Source: Alphaproteobacteria bacterium
GTDB taxonomy: Bacteria > Pseudomonadota > Alphaproteobacteria > Sphingomonadales > Emcibacteraceae
NCBI GenBank assembly: GCA_020446675.1
Contig: JAGREE010000013.1
Location: forward strand, 47,304-111,303
Direction of reading: 5' to 3'
DNA: 64,000 bases
Of this stretch, positions 29,062-39,520 are shown one piece after another; the first letter of the stretch is position 1, and every line of letters begins with the position of its first letter. The notes below the pieces were generated by a model. It was not told where the DNA came from and did no database searches. It saw only the letters and a list, made by a program, of their open reading frames with translations. The position numbers were made by a program, and so were the translations under genes.

Positions 29062-30186
29062 TTATCCAAATTCACGTTTATAAATATCGGCGAATAGTTG
29101 CATCTCTTCCGGTTTTGAAAGACTTAGGCGCACCCAATTGGTAAACGGCTTGAACTCACGTCCGGTTAATATGTGATGCTTTTTCATGGTTTCCGCCACT
29201 TCCTTAGATGGGCGTCCGGCATTGAAAAACAGGAAGTTTGCATTGCTTTCCTTATATTCAAGCCCCATATCATCCAGCATTTTATAGATAATTTTCTGGC
29301 ATTCCTTATTTTTCTGCTTCAGAAAATTCTGATACTCAAAATCCTGATAACTGGCATATGCCCCACGCATTGCCGAAAGGTTCAACGTATTGGCAAATAG
29401 CGAAAACATGCGTTTGATAATATCGGGATTGGCATAACAAACACCAATACGGGTGCCGGCAAAAGCATGTATTTTGGAAGCTGTTCTTGTCACAATGATA
29501 TTTTTATTTTCTTTGACCAGGTCGATCATGCTTTCATAATTGGGATTATCAACATATTCAAAATAGGCCTCATCAATCAGGATTGTCGCCTGCGGTGAAA
29601 ATTCATTACAGAATTCTTTAAGGGCATTTTTTTCTATGATTGTCGGGATCGGGTTATTCGGATTGCATAGATAAATGAGCTTTACATTTTTAGTCATCGC
29701 CCTGCGCATAGCATCAAGATTGATGGCCATATCCTCGCCCACAGGGACTTCAATGAGGTTTGAGCCTAGTGAACGACTGAACCGACCGATATCCCCATAA
29801 GTCGGTGTCGGCAGAAGAAGGTCGCCGCCATCAAGGGCATTAAATACGGCCGCCTTTTCCAGGAACTCGGTGGACCCAGCGCCAATGCCAACATATTCTT
29901 TTGGGATATCCTGCAGCTTTGCCATTAATCCAATAAGCTTGAATATATCTTCAAAAGCATATTTATGGGCATCATCGGCCGCGTCAGCGATGGCTTTACG
30001 CGCTTTTAGGGACTGCCCATATGAATTTTCATTGAGATGGGCGCGGATGGGATTTTCTGCAGTTGGATTTACATTCGGGGCCATAAAAGTCTGTGCGGAT
30101 GCTTTTACACCAGATAGTAACAAACTGCTGGCTGCTACAGTAGTAGTCCCCGCAAGCCATTGGCGACGCGTTAGATTGGTTGTCAT
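29062..30186 (-). CDS. Tat-exported HisC-like aminotransferase, copy 6
   Basis: 374 residues from the ATG at 30186; a TTG at 30201 is in frame but would only add MKDNI before the Tat signal LTRRQWLAGT. Cleavage is likely at ASA-Q. The PLP residues are conserved (GAGSTE, NPNNP, Asp205 in DEAYFEY, Lys238 in RTASKIHAFAG, WVRLS Arg), but the N-terminal substrate motif is NENSYG, with Ser for Pro, preceded by RAHL instead of RMSS. It is the first gene of the 6-5-4-3 unit; the 130-bp region upstream has the copy-7 terminator and should carry the promoter. Confidence 0.9.
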   Translation of the reverse strand: MTTNLTRRQWLAGTTTVAASSLLLSGVKASAQTFMAPNVNPTAENPIRAHLNENSYGQSLKARKAIADAADDAHKYAFEDIFKLIGLMAKLQDIPKEYVGIGAGSTEFLEKAAVFNALDGGDLLLPTPTYGDIGRFSRSLGSNLIEVPVGEDMAINLDAMRRAMTKNVKLIYLCNPNNPIPTIIEKNALKEFCNEFSPQATILIDEAYFEYVDNPNYESMIDLVKENKNIIVTRTASKIHAFAGTRIGVCYANPDIIKRMFSLFANTLNLSAMRGAYASYQDFEYQNFLKQKNKECQKIIYKMLDDMGLEYKESNANFLFFNAGRPSKEVAETMKKHHILTGREFKPFTNWVRLSLSKPEEMQLFADIYKREFG

Positions 30187-30286
30187 GATGTTGTCTTTCA
30201 ATTTTGGCTATATTTTGTTATTGCAATATTGTAACATATAATCACAAATGTGAATTAATGTCCAAGACAAATTAGAGGCATAAAAA

Positions 30287-30312
30287 AATGGCCGGATCAA
30301 TATCCGGCCATT
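30287..30312 (-). terminator. Terminator after aminotransferase copy 7
   Basis: A perfect 11-bp stem (aatggccggat / atccggccatt) with a 4-base loop is followed by seven T on the minus strand. It separates copy 7 from the copy-6 operon. Confidence 0.9.
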
Positions 30313-30341
30313 CAAAAAATGATCCTTTGGTGTGTTTTTCC

Positions 30342-31460
30342 TTAGGCAAATAATTGCTTATAGACATCAACAACATATTGCATTTCTTCGGGTTTTACAG
30401 TGCTCATCCGCACCCAGTCCGTAAATGGCGGGAAGGGGCGTCCACTTAAAATGCCGCGCTTTTTAAGTGCCTCGGCCACTTCCGTAGAGGGTCGGCCCGC
30501 ATGGAAGAAGGCAAAATTTGAATTGGATTTAATGTACCGCAGCCCAAGTTCCTCGAACATATTTTCAAGTATATCCATGGATTCACGGTTTTTCTGTTTA
30601 ATGAAATTCTGATATTCCATGTCCTGATAGCTTTCAATCGCACCAGCAACGGCAACATTATTGAGCGACAGATTAAAAGGACCGGTGATAAGACGTAAAG
30701 TATCCGGATGGGCGAAAGCAAATCCAATACGAACTCCGGCAAATCCATGAATTTTGGAAGCTGTTCTGCAGATAATGATATTAGGATTATCCGTGACAAG
30801 ATCCTTCATGGATGCAAAATCAGGATTGTCTACATATTCGTAGTACGCTTCATCGATAAGAACCAATGCACGTTTTGACATTTCAATACAGAAATCACGA
30901 AGGGCATTTTTCTCAATGATACTAGGGATCGGGTTGTTGGGGTTACATAAATAAACCAATTTGACATCATCTGTCATCGCGGCTCGCATGGTGTCAAGAT
31001 CAACACCCATATCTTCGCCAACTGGAACGGCAATTACTTCCAGACCGAGCTGTTTTGCTGTGCCAGGAACACTGGAATATGTAGGGTTGGTGGTCAGGAC
31101 TTTCCCCTGTTTAATAGCGCAGGCATAGGCCGCTTTTTCAAGAAATGGGGTTGACCCGTTTTCAATGGCAATATGATCGCCGGGTAGATTTTCCATCTCT
31201 GAAATGACTTTATTTAAAACACGCTGGCTGAAAAAATCATAAAGATGGGCTGTCTCAGCCGCTTTTACCATCACCTTTTTTGCTTTCAGGGAATGACCAT
31301 AAACATTTTCGTTAAAACCTGCACGGATAGGGTTTTCCGGCGTCGGGTTCAAATTTGCAGCGGGGACCGTTTGAGCCGCCGCCATTTTTGAAACCAGCAT
31401 GGTACCTGCCAGCGCTGATCCGCCGATTAGCCAGTCACGGCGGGTTACGTTATTTGTCAT
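30342..31460 (-). CDS. Tat-exported HisC-like aminotransferase, copy 7
   Basis: 372 residues. Tat motif VTRRDWLIGG, cleavage likely at AAA-Q near residue 29. Catalytic Asp203 (DEAYYEY), Lys236 (RTASKIHGFAG), NPNNP and the WVRMS Arg are intact. It is the most divergent copy at the substrate end: the N-terminal motif is NENVYG preceded by RAGF, and the phosphate loop is ENGSTPFLEK, closer to the GNGS loop of cytoplasmic HisC. It is flanked by its own terminator and by a 180-bp upstream gap to the divergent peroxiredoxin gene. It may represent the ancestral or a specialised copy; this is inference. Confidence 0.9.
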   Translation of the reverse strand: MTNNVTRRDWLIGGSALAGTMLVSKMAAAQTVPAANLNPTPENPIRAGFNENVYGHSLKAKKVMVKAAETAHLYDFFSQRVLNKVISEMENLPGDHIAIENGSTPFLEKAAYACAIKQGKVLTTNPTYSSVPGTAKQLGLEVIAVPVGEDMGVDLDTMRAAMTDDVKLVYLCNPNNPIPSIIEKNALRDFCIEMSKRALVLIDEAYYEYVDNPDFASMKDLVTDNPNIIICRTASKIHGFAGVRIGFAFAHPDTLRLITGPFNLSLNNVAVAGAIESYQDMEYQNFIKQKNRESMDILENMFEELGLRYIKSNSNFAFFHAGRPSTEVAEALKKRGILSGRPFPPFTDWVRMSTVKPEEMQYVVDVYKQLFA

Positions 31461-31639
31461 TTGTTATCCTCTTTGATTCTGAAAAGATTGTAAATTTCGT
31501 TGGTTTATATGTAATATATATTATACGTCTGGCAAGGAAAAATCTTTTGGTGGACATAGGCCAATTTTGATCTTACTTTGGAACTTATCCAATGTATAAA
31601 CTAACCACATGATAAATTTTAATTTTAAAGGAATTAAGC

Positions 31640-32164
31640 ATGACACGTGTTCCGGAAGTTATTTTTAAAACCAGAGTGAGGAATGATGCTCTCGGCGGTT
31701 CAAACCCATTTGAGTGGAAAGATTTAAGCAGCCATGAAATTTTCAGCGGTAAAAAAGTCATCGTATTTTCATTGCCGGGCGCTTTTACTCCGACCTGCTC
31801 AACCAGCCATCTTCCCAGATATGAAGAACTTTATGACGATTTTAAAGCGCTAGGCATTGATAAAATTGTCTGTATCTCGGTTAATGACGCCTTTGTTATG
31901 TATCAGTGGGGTTTAAGTCAGAAAGCTAAAAATGTGTTTCTGCTTCCTGATGGGAATGGTGAATTTACCCGTAAGATGGGAATGCTTGTGAATAAGGAAA
32001 ATCTGGGATTTGGTATGCGCAGCTGGCGTTATTCTATGCTGGTCGATGACGGTGAAATTGTTAAACTGTTTGCAGAACCCGGATATAGTGATAATTGCCC
32101 GACGGACCCATTTGAAGTGTCCGATGCGGATACAATGTATAAATATGTCAAATCTCTGAAATAG
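31640..32164 (+). CDS. Prx5-type peroxiredoxin
   Basis: 174 residues. The peroxidatic Cys lies in LPGAFTPTCSTSHLP, the Prx5 signature, followed by the YSMLVDDG segment and a further Cys in SDNCPTDPF. Such enzymes reduce hydroperoxides using glutathione/glutaredoxin or thioredoxin. No signal peptide. AAAGGAATTAAGC precedes the ATG. It is divergent from aminotransferase copy 7 and ends at a shared terminator. Whether it is functionally linked to the aminotransferase array (for example by peroxide from a PLP side reaction) cannot be judged. Confidence 0.93.
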   Translation: MTRVPEVIFKTRVRNDALGGSNPFEWKDLSSHEIFSGKKVIVFSLPGAFTPTCSTSHLPRYEELYDDFKALGIDKIVCISVNDAFVMYQWGLSQKAKNVFLLPDGNGEFTRKMGMLVNKENLGFGMRSWRYSMLVDDGEIVKLFAEPGYSDNCPTDPFEVSDADTMYKYVKSLK

Positions 32165-32180
32165 ATATTTAAAATAATAA

Positions 32181-32208
32181 AAAAAGCCGGTATCGCTACC
32201 GGCTTTTT
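32181..32208. terminator. Bidirectional terminator between peroxiredoxin and outer-membrane gene
   Basis: A near-palindromic hairpin (aaaaagccggta, loop tcgc, taccggcttttt) with A- and T-runs on both sides serves both convergent genes. Confidence 0.9.
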
Positions 32209-32222
32209 AACTTGATAAATTT

Positions 32223-32837
32223 TTAGAACATTGTTGTGAGTGCCGCCCGGAAGCGGTTCCGTCTGACTTTCCAGTCATCATAAAGAACGCTGTTATAGGT
32301 AATTGTTGGCTGGCCTTCGAATGTCGCTCTTGTATATTCGAACCGGATTGATACATTATTGGCTGGAAAAAATTCCACCCCGCCTCCATATTCAACGGCC
32401 CCATCAGTATTTGTATATTCAACACCACTAATAGTGTCGACCAGCGTTGCTCTTGTAAAACCAAGGCGTCCATAGACCAGGAATTGATCATGGAGCCAGT
32501 ATCCAGGTAAAATGGCTGCGCCAAATTCATGGGTAAGGGCAAATCCGTCGATTGGTGCTACAGACGTTTTTCTTGATGCAAAGCTATATCCATATCGGAC
32601 TTCTGCCGCGACTGTAAACTGATCTTGCGATTGTCTATAGCCAGCAAAAATGCCTACGTCAGCGCCATCAGCGCTATAAATATTTTCCGGTGTTGCCAGA
32701 ATATTATCTTTAAGCTGATCGTATGAGCCGTCAATACCGACATATAGTCCATCGGTAGAATGACCTTGGGCGAAGGCGCCCTGCAGAGGAAGCAAAAACC
32801 CAGTTATAATTGATGTAGTGATAAGTAATTTGTTCAT
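32223..32837 (-). CDS. Outer-membrane beta-barrel protein
   Basis: 204 residues. A Sec signal peptide ends at AFA-Q near residue 24. The mature chain alternates aromatic and polar residues in short strands (LYVGIDGSYDQ, VGIFAGYRQ, VAAEVRYGYSF, VSIRFEYTRATF), and the last residue is Phe, the BAM insertion signal. By size and pattern it is an OmpA/OmpW-like or OMP_b-brl 8-strand barrel. The role is unknown; such proteins are often structural or stress related. AAGGATTACACT precedes the ATG. Confidence 0.85.
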   Translation of the reverse strand: MNKLLITTSIITGFLLPLQGAFAQGHSTDGLYVGIDGSYDQLKDNILATPENIYSADGADVGIFAGYRQSQDQFTVAAEVRYGYSFASRKTSVAPIDGFALTHEFGAAILPGYWLHDQFLVYGRLGFTRATLVDTISGVEYTNTDGAVEYGGGVEFFPANNVSIRFEYTRATFEGQPTITYNSVLYDDWKVRRNRFRAALTTMF

Positions 32838-32927
32838 AGTGTAATCCTTTGTTTTTAGGCATTTTTACATATGCGGGTTACTAAAAGTTTAATCTTTCCC
32901 CTGTTCCCGTGATTATGTATCACTCCC

Positions 32928-34046
32928 TTATTTTTTGTAGGTTACTTTATAAATGGCATCTGCCTCGTCGTCAGCGATCAGCAAACTGCCGTCTTTAAGC
33001 TCAAGAACATCTGTTGGTCGGCCCCAGGCTTTGTTATTTTGCAGGAACCCGGTGATAAAAGGTTCATATTTTATGGCTTTGCCGTCTTTTACTGTAACCA
33101 ATGTTAGCCTGTGACCGGTATGGCCTGCCGCTGCTGTTCGGTTCCATGAGCCGTGCTCGGCAATAATTATGTTATTTTTATATTTTTCAGGGAACATATC
33201 CCCTTTATAAAAGGCCATGCCAATCGCTCCTGCATGTGGGGCAAGCTTTTGTGCCGGCGGTGTATAATCAGCCGGGTCTTTGCCCTTTCCAAATTCAGGA
33301 TCCGGTGTATCGCCCTGGTGAATATAAGGATAGCCAAAATTAAGGCCTTTTTTAGATGCATGATTTAGCTCATCAGCAGGCATTTCGTCGCCAAGGCCGT
33401 CACCGCCATTATCGGTAAACCAAAGATCGCCGCTGACCGGGTCCCAGTCAAACCCAACTGTATTTCTGATGCCGCTGGCATACTGGGTAATTCCGGCTTC
33501 CGGATTATTCACATCCATTGTGTTTATGGAGGCAAATATTTTTTCAGGTTCGCAAATATTACAAGGGGCACCAATAGGAATATAAAGTAGCCCGTCAGGA
33601 CCAAATTCAAGAAATTTCCAGCCATGATGTGTTTTATCCGGCAAATCCGCCGTAAGTACTTCCGGCTTTGGATTATTTCTGAAGTTATTTGAAATATCCT
33701 TTATGCGGTAAATACGGCTAATGGCCCCGATATAAAGGTCCCCATTGTGATAAGTAAGCCCAGATGGGGATTTTAGTCCGCCAGCGATGGTGATCACCTC
33801 ATCAGCTTTGCCATCACCATTGGTATCCGGGATCGCATAAATTCTGCCTCCGGCATCGCCCCGGCTCCCGACATAAACGGTGCCGTCATCACCAAGTGAC
33901 ATTTGGCGCGCATTTCCGACATTGGCATATATTTCGATCGAAAAACCGTCTGGCAGAACGAGTTTGTCAAGCTCGGCTTTCTGTGCAATGGCAGGTGTCG
34001 TGATGAAAAGTGACAAAATGACAGATTTTATACTGAATAATTTCAT
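32928..34046 (-). CDS. Secreted PQQ-dependent sugar/sorbosone dehydrogenase-like beta-propeller
   Basis: 372 residues. A signal peptide ends near AIA-Q (residues 20-22). The rest repeats beta-propeller blades of the soluble glucose/L-sorbosone dehydrogenase type: LVLPDGFSIEIYA at the start, then GDLYIGAISRIYRI, FDWDPVSGDLWFTDNGGD, and IIAEHGSWNRTAAAGH close to the end. The central CNICEPEK Cys pair and the DNGGDGLGDEMP loop fit PQQ and Ca binding regions of this family. Likely a periplasmic oxidase of sugars or aldoses feeding electrons to the respiratory chain; cofactor and substrate are not proven here. AGGGAG precedes the ATG. Confidence 0.85.
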   Translation of the reverse strand: MKLFSIKSVILSLFITTPAIAQKAELDKLVLPDGFSIEIYANVGNARQMSLGDDGTVYVGSRGDAGGRIYAIPDTNGDGKADEVITIAGGLKSPSGLTYHNGDLYIGAISRIYRIKDISNNFRNNPKPEVLTADLPDKTHHGWKFLEFGPDGLLYIPIGAPCNICEPEKIFASINTMDVNNPEAGITQYASGIRNTVGFDWDPVSGDLWFTDNGGDGLGDEMPADELNHASKKGLNFGYPYIHQGDTPDPEFGKGKDPADYTPPAQKLAPHAGAIGMAFYKGDMFPEKYKNNIIIAEHGSWNRTAAAGHTGHRLTLVTVKDGKAIKYEPFITGFLQNNKAWGRPTDVLELKDGSLLIADDEADAIYKVTYKK

Positions 34047-34088
34047 TATTTAAGCTCCCTATATATTGAGAGCGAGTGTATCATATTG

Positions 34089-34964
34089 TCACGCGTCTAC
34101 AAAATCACTTATTGCATAACCCTGTAAATAAAGCAGCGCCGTCAGATCGGCGTGATTGATGACGACATCCGCAGCCTTGGCTGTTACCGGAAAGGGTCGG
34201 TACCCGACACCAAGTCCTGCTCCCTGTAACATGGGGATGTCATTGGCCCCGTCACCAACGGCCATTGTTTCAAAATCTTCCAGATTATCTTTTTCCTTAA
34301 ATTCTTTTAAGGTGTTGATTTTGGTGTCTGAATCGACAATAGGCTCACCAACTTTTCCTGTAAGTTCCCCATTTTCATGGAGCAGGACATTGGCCCGGTT
34401 TACTTTAAAACCGGTAAGTTCCGAAACCCGCCCGGTAAAATAAGTGAAGCCGCCCGAAACAAGAACGGTATTGGCGCCATTTGCATTCATGGTTTTAACA
34501 AGTGTTACGGCCCCGGGTGTCAGGGTTACCCGTTCTTTAAAAACCGTTTCAAGATCGCTGACTTTTAACCCGGCAAGCAGTGAAACCCGCTCTTTTAGGG
34601 CTCCCTTAAAGTCGATTTCACCGCGCATGGCAGCTTCGGTAATGTGGGACACTTCGTTTCTTATTCCCAGAAAATCAGCAAGCTCGTCAATACATTCAAC
34701 CTGAATGATTGTGCTGTCCATATCCGCCAGCAGCAGCATTTTGCGCCGGGTGATCGGATCCTGAATAGCGAAATCAAAATTTTCTTTTTTCAGCATATCA
34801 AGAAGACCGACTTCTGCCTCATTATTAAAGAAAATATCAAGGGCAATATTGTTATTGAGCCAGCTTGTATGACTGGCTTTCAGTAATTTTGCATATTTAT
34901 CCTTGATTTCATCTGTAATGGCGGCCTGTTCGGCGTTTGAAATGAGTGTCAGAACTTGTGTCAT
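34089..34964 (-). CDS. serB: Phosphoserine phosphatase
   Basis: Last step of serine biosynthesis, converting phosphoserine to serine. 291 residues. The HAD catalytic motif LLADMDSTIIQVECIDE holds Asp81 and Asp83, motif II is VLVSGGFTYF, and motif III/IV is MAVGDGANDIPML. The N-terminal 75 residues form the ACT-like extension of bacterial SerB. Divergent from miaA with 72 bases between the starts. Confidence 0.95.
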   Translation of the reverse strand: MTQVLTLISNAEQAAITDEIKDKYAKLLKASHTSWLNNNIALDIFFNNEAEVGLLDMLKKENFDFAIQDPITRRKMLLLADMDSTIIQVECIDELADFLGIRNEVSHITEAAMRGEIDFKGALKERVSLLAGLKVSDLETVFKERVTLTPGAVTLVKTMNANGANTVLVSGGFTYFTGRVSELTGFKVNRANVLLHENGELTGKVGEPIVDSDTKINTLKEFKEKDNLEDFETMAVGDGANDIPMLQGAGLGVGYRPFPVTAKAADVVINHADLTALLYLQGYAISDFVDA

Positions 34965-35036
34965 TGATTATGCCTGTAGAATTTTTTAGTCAGCTGGTAT
35001 ATCTACAATATTGGTTAGAAATAGGGAACCTGTATT

Positions 35037-35924
35037 TTGCGCAACAATAAAATTATCATTCTGGGCGGTGCAACGGCCAGCGGCAAATCAGCGATTGCTC
35101 TTAAACTGGCGAAAGAACAGGGCGGAGAAATAATCAATGCTGACAGCATGCAGATTTATCGAGAACTGGATATTTTAACCGCCTGTCCCGGCGTTGATGA
35201 CCTTAATGCCGTACCTCATCACCTTTACCGGTATCTGAAAGGGGATGACCCATGCTCGGCGGAACGCTGGCGCGACCTTGCCCGTGGCGTCATTGATGAT
35301 GTGCAGGAGAGGGGCTTGATCCCGATTGTAGTGGGCGGTACGGGGCTTTATCTGAAGGCACTGGTCAATGGTCTTTCAAAAGTGCCGGAAATTGATCAGA
35401 ATATAAGGCAGAATATCAGGACGGAAGTAAATGAGTTCGGAGCTGAGGTTGCCCATGCAAAATTAATAAAAATTGATCCTGAAATGGCAAGCCGTCTGGC
35501 TCCCAATGACAGCCAGCGCATTGCCCGTGCGCTTGAGGTTAAATTGTCAACCGGAAGAAGCCTGGCTGAATGGCAGCAGCAACCGGAAATTGGCGGCCTG
35601 GTTGACGAAGATTTTGAGATTGAGAAAATAATTATAGAAAGAGATCGGGCCGAACTTTATGCGCGCTGTGATCAAAGATTTAAGAAGATGATTGAAGAAG
35701 GGCAGGCAATAGAGGAAGTGAAAGAATTATTATCGCTTGGATATGATCTTAACCTGCCGGTTATGAAATCTTTAGGCGTGCCGCAAATAATTGATTTTAT
35801 TGAAGGAAAAACCACCCTTGAGCAGACAGTTGTGCTTGCCCAGACGGCGACCAGACAGTTTGCTAAGCGTCAGATGACATGGTTCAGAAACCAGTTTTTC
35901 GATTGGCAAACGCTTAAATTGTAA
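35037..35924 (+). CDS. miaA: tRNA dimethylallyltransferase
   Basis: Adds the dimethylallyl group to A37 of UNN-reading tRNAs. 295 residues. The P-loop GGATASGKSAIALKL is followed by NADSMQIYRELDI and the later VGGTGLYLKALVNGLS segment, all diagnostic. The start appears to be TTG (LRNNKIIILGG) with AGGGAAC before it; no ATG lies in frame upstream near the conserved start. The C-terminal RQFAKRQMTWFRNQ is the tRNA-binding end. The 233 bases that follow hold the ilv promoter region. Confidence 0.95.
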   Translation: MRNNKIIILGGATASGKSAIALKLAKEQGGEIINADSMQIYRELDILTACPGVDDLNAVPHHLYRYLKGDDPCSAERWRDLARGVIDDVQERGLIPIVVGGTGLYLKALVNGLSKVPEIDQNIRQNIRTEVNEFGAEVAHAKLIKIDPEMASRLAPNDSQRIARALEVKLSTGRSLAEWQQQPEIGGLVDEDFEIEKIIIERDRAELYARCDQRFKKMIEEGQAIEEVKELLSLGYDLNLPVMKSLGVPQIIDFIEGKTTLEQTVVLAQTATRQFAKRQMTWFRNQFFDWQTLKL

Positions 35925-36157
35925 TTTTATTAAAGAAAAATTTATATTTTTGTAATTATATTTCAATAAATGGGTTGACTTGATAATTTTATATCGTTAA
36001 GTTGGCTTAAATTTTGAAACTGTAATTATGCATATTTTTGTTTGTGATTAAGGTCAGAAGTCTTTATAAACCTATCCTTTAACCCAAATTTAAATCATGC
36101 TTTATGAATGGAAAACACCGAAATTATTCGGTTAACAAACTAAGAAAGGCCAGAATT

Positions 36158-37912
36158 ATGTCTTCGAAAGCAATTAGCGGCGCTGAGATCATCATCAAAT
36201 CCCTTGAGGATTTGGGGGTGGAGGTTATCTTCGGATATCCCGGTGGTGCTGTGCTGCCGATTTATGATGTGCTTCATGAACATAAGAAGATAAAGCATAT
36301 TCTGGTTCGCCATGAGCAGGCAGCTGTTCATGCGGCCGAAGGATACGCACGATCAACAGGTAAGCCAGGTGTTGTTCTGGTTACGTCAGGTCCGGGGGCA
36401 ACCAATGCCATTACCGGTCTTGCTGATGCCATGCTTGACAGCATTCCTATTGTCTGTTTGACAGGACAGGTTCCTGTTTCGCTGATTGGGTCCGATGCTT
36501 TTCAGGAATCCGATACGGTCGGTATCACAAGGCATTGCACCAAACATAATTATCTGGTTCGTAAAACCGATAAGGTTTCGGAAGTTATTCATGAAGCTTT
36601 TCATGTGGCGACAACCGGTCGCCCGGGGCCTGTCGTTGTTGATATTCCGAAAGATGTTCAGATCTTAACCAGTGAAAAACAGCATTCAGGGCCAATTGAA
36701 CATCGGAGCTACCGTCCGGCATTAAAAGGAAATCCGGACGCGATCCAAAAAGCGGTTGATTTACTGGCGACCGCGAAGAAACCTATTTTTTATACTGGCG
36801 GTGGTGTTATAAACTCCGGTCCCAATGCGTCTAAATTATTGCGTAAATTGGTTAAATTGACGGGAGCGCCAATTACCAGCACCCTGATGGGGCTTGGTGC
36901 CTATCCGGCAAATGATGATCAGTTTCTGGGTATGCTGGGAATGCATGGAACATACGAAGCCAATATTGCCATGCATGATTGCGATGTTATGGTTTGCGTT
37001 GGTGCACGATTTGATGACCGGATTACCGGTCGAATTGATGCATTTTCACCAAAGTCCAAGAAGATACATATCGATATTGACCGTTCTTCGATCAATAAGA
37101 TCATTCATGTTGATGTCCCCGTTGTTGGCGACGTTGCGCAGGTTCTTGATGTATTTATCAAGCTCTGGAAAAAGGGGCGACATAAGCTTGATCAGGACGC
37201 CTTGGCCAAATGGTGGAAAGAAATAAATGTAAACCGTAGCCGTCAATGTCTTGATTATGAAAAGCGCGATGATGTGATCATGCCGCAATATGCGGTTGAG
37301 CGTCTTCAGGCAATTACCAAAGACATGGATGTTTATTATACGACTGAAGTTGGTCAGCATCAGATGTGGGCGGCTCAGTATCTGGAATTTAATGAACCAA
37401 ATCGCTGGATGACGTCCGGTGGTCTTGGCACCATGGGATATGGTTTCCCTGCGGCAATCGGGGTTCAGATTGCCCATCCCACATCACTTGTGATTGATGT
37501 GGCTGGTGAAGCGTCGATCCAGATGAACATTCAGGAACTGTCCACGGCAATGCAATATAATCTGCCGGTCAAGATATTCATTCTGAATAATGAATATATG
37601 GGTATGGTGCGCCAATGGCAGGATCTGAACCATGATGGCCGGTATTCAAACAGCTATTCGGCATCCTTGCCTGATTTTGTTAAACTTGCTGAAAGTTATG
37701 GTGCCACCGGACTCAGAGTGGATGATCCAAAACAACTTGATGAAACGATCATGAAAATGATTGAGGCACCGGGGCCGGTTATCGTTGACTGCCGGGTGGA
37801 AAAGCTTGCCAACTGTTTCCCGATGATACCATCTGGCGCAGCACATAATGAAATGATCTTACAGGATGAGGTCGAAAAGAAAGAATTTGAAGGAGGGGCA
37901 GCCCTGGTTTAA
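36158..37912 (+). CDS. ilvB: Acetolactate synthase large subunit
   Basis: ThDP- and FAD-dependent first common enzyme of isoleucine, valine and leucine synthesis. I place the start at 36158 ([12 protein letters not shown], 584 residues) because AGAAAGG precedes it and family proteins begin here; the frame is open to 36104 but the extra 18 residues are not typical. The catalytic Glu lies in [21 protein letters not shown] contacts are in the middle domain, and the ThDP/Mg motif is [10 protein letters not shown] followed by LNNEYMG. A TTGACT element at 35974-35979 could be a -35 box, with no convincing -10. First gene of ilvBHC; no branched-chain-rich leader peptide was found. Confidence 0.96.
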   Translation: MSSKAISGAEIIIKSLEDLGVEVIFGYPGGAVLPIYDVLHEHKKIKHILVRHEQAAVHAAEGYARSTGKPGVVLVTSGPGATNAITGLADAMLDSIPIVCLTGQVPVSLIGSDAFQESDTVGITRHCTKHNYLVRKTDKVSEVIHEAFHVATTGRPGPVVVDIPKDVQILTSEKQHSGPIEHRSYRPALKGNPDAIQKAVDLLATAKKPIFYTGGGVINSGPNASKLLRKLVKLTGAPITSTLMGLGAYPANDDQFLGMLGMHGTYEANIAMHDCDVMVCVGARFDDRITGRIDAFSPKSKKIHIDIDRSSINKIIHVDVPVVGDVAQVLDVFIKLWKKGRHKLDQDALAKWWKEINVNRSRQCLDYEKRDDVIMPQYAVERLQAITKDMDVYYTTEVGQHQMWAAQYLEFNEPNRWMTSGGLGTMGYGFPAAIGVQIAHPTSLVIDVAGEASIQMNIQELSTAMQYNLPVKIFILNNEYMGMVRQWQDLNHDGRYSNSYSASLPDFVKLAESYGATGLRVDDPKQLDETIMKMIEAPGPVIVDCRVEKLANCFPMIPSGAAHNEMILQDEVEKKEFEGGAALV

Positions 37913-37933
37913 TAAACCAGCGCCGTTAAAAAT

Positions 37934-38452
37934 ATGACAATTAAACCTCAGAAAAAAAGACATACATTATCAATAATCGTTGATAACGAAGCTGGTGTTC
38001 TTGCACGTGTTATCGGGCTTTTTGCCGGGCGTGGGTACAATATTGAACATCTTACTGTGGCACCTGTAGATATAGCTGGTAACGAAAGCCGGATTACAGT
38101 TGTAACCACAGGGACACCAAAAATAATTGAACAGATCAAAGCACAGCTTGACCGTCTGGTCCCTATACACTGCGTTGGTGATCTGACCGAAGACGGTCCA
38201 TCTGTAGAACGTGAACTTGCCCTTGTTAAAGTATTTGGCAATAAGGAACAACGTCTTGAAGCGTTACGCGTTGCGGAAGCATTTCGTGCGCGTCGTGTTG
38301 ACAGCACTGCAAAAAGTTTCGTTTTTGAGGTGACAGGAAAGTCAGAAAAGATTAAAGCATTCATCGAACTGATGAGCGATTTGGGCCTTGTCGAGGTTGT
38401 TCGCACGGGTGTTGCAGCCATGCAGCGTGGTCTAAAAACATTACAGGATTAA
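37934..38452 (+). CDS. ilvH: Acetolactate synthase small (regulatory) subunit
   Basis: 172 residues. The N-terminal ACT domain (HTLSIIVDNEAGVLARVIGL) and the GRGYNIEHLTVAPVD segment bind valine for feedback inhibition of IlvB. The C-terminal ALS_ss domain ends in VRTGVAAMQRG, the conserved tail. It starts 21 bases after ilvB and is followed 26 bases later by ilvC, so the three form one operon. Confidence 0.97.
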   Translation: MTIKPQKKRHTLSIIVDNEAGVLARVIGLFAGRGYNIEHLTVAPVDIAGNESRITVVTTGTPKIIEQIKAQLDRLVPIHCVGDLTEDGPSVERELALVKVFGNKEQRLEALRVAEAFRARRVDSTAKSFVFEVTGKSEKIKAFIELMSDLGLVEVVRTGVAAMQRGLKTLQD

Positions 38453-38457
38453 TTTAA

Positions 38458-39498
<1,041 letters not shown>

Positions 39499-39520
39499 AT
39501 TTCTGCGTATAAATCAGATG

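Noticed and set aside
27912..29075. Longer start for aminotransferase copy 5 at 29075
   Set aside because: It would overlap copy 6 and bury the Tat motif behind 12 extra residues; the ATG at 29039 has GGAGG at the right distance.
36000..36157. Branched-chain attenuator leader peptide before ilvB
   Set aside because: The only short frame here lacks runs of Ile, Val or Leu codons and no terminator hairpin precedes ilvB.
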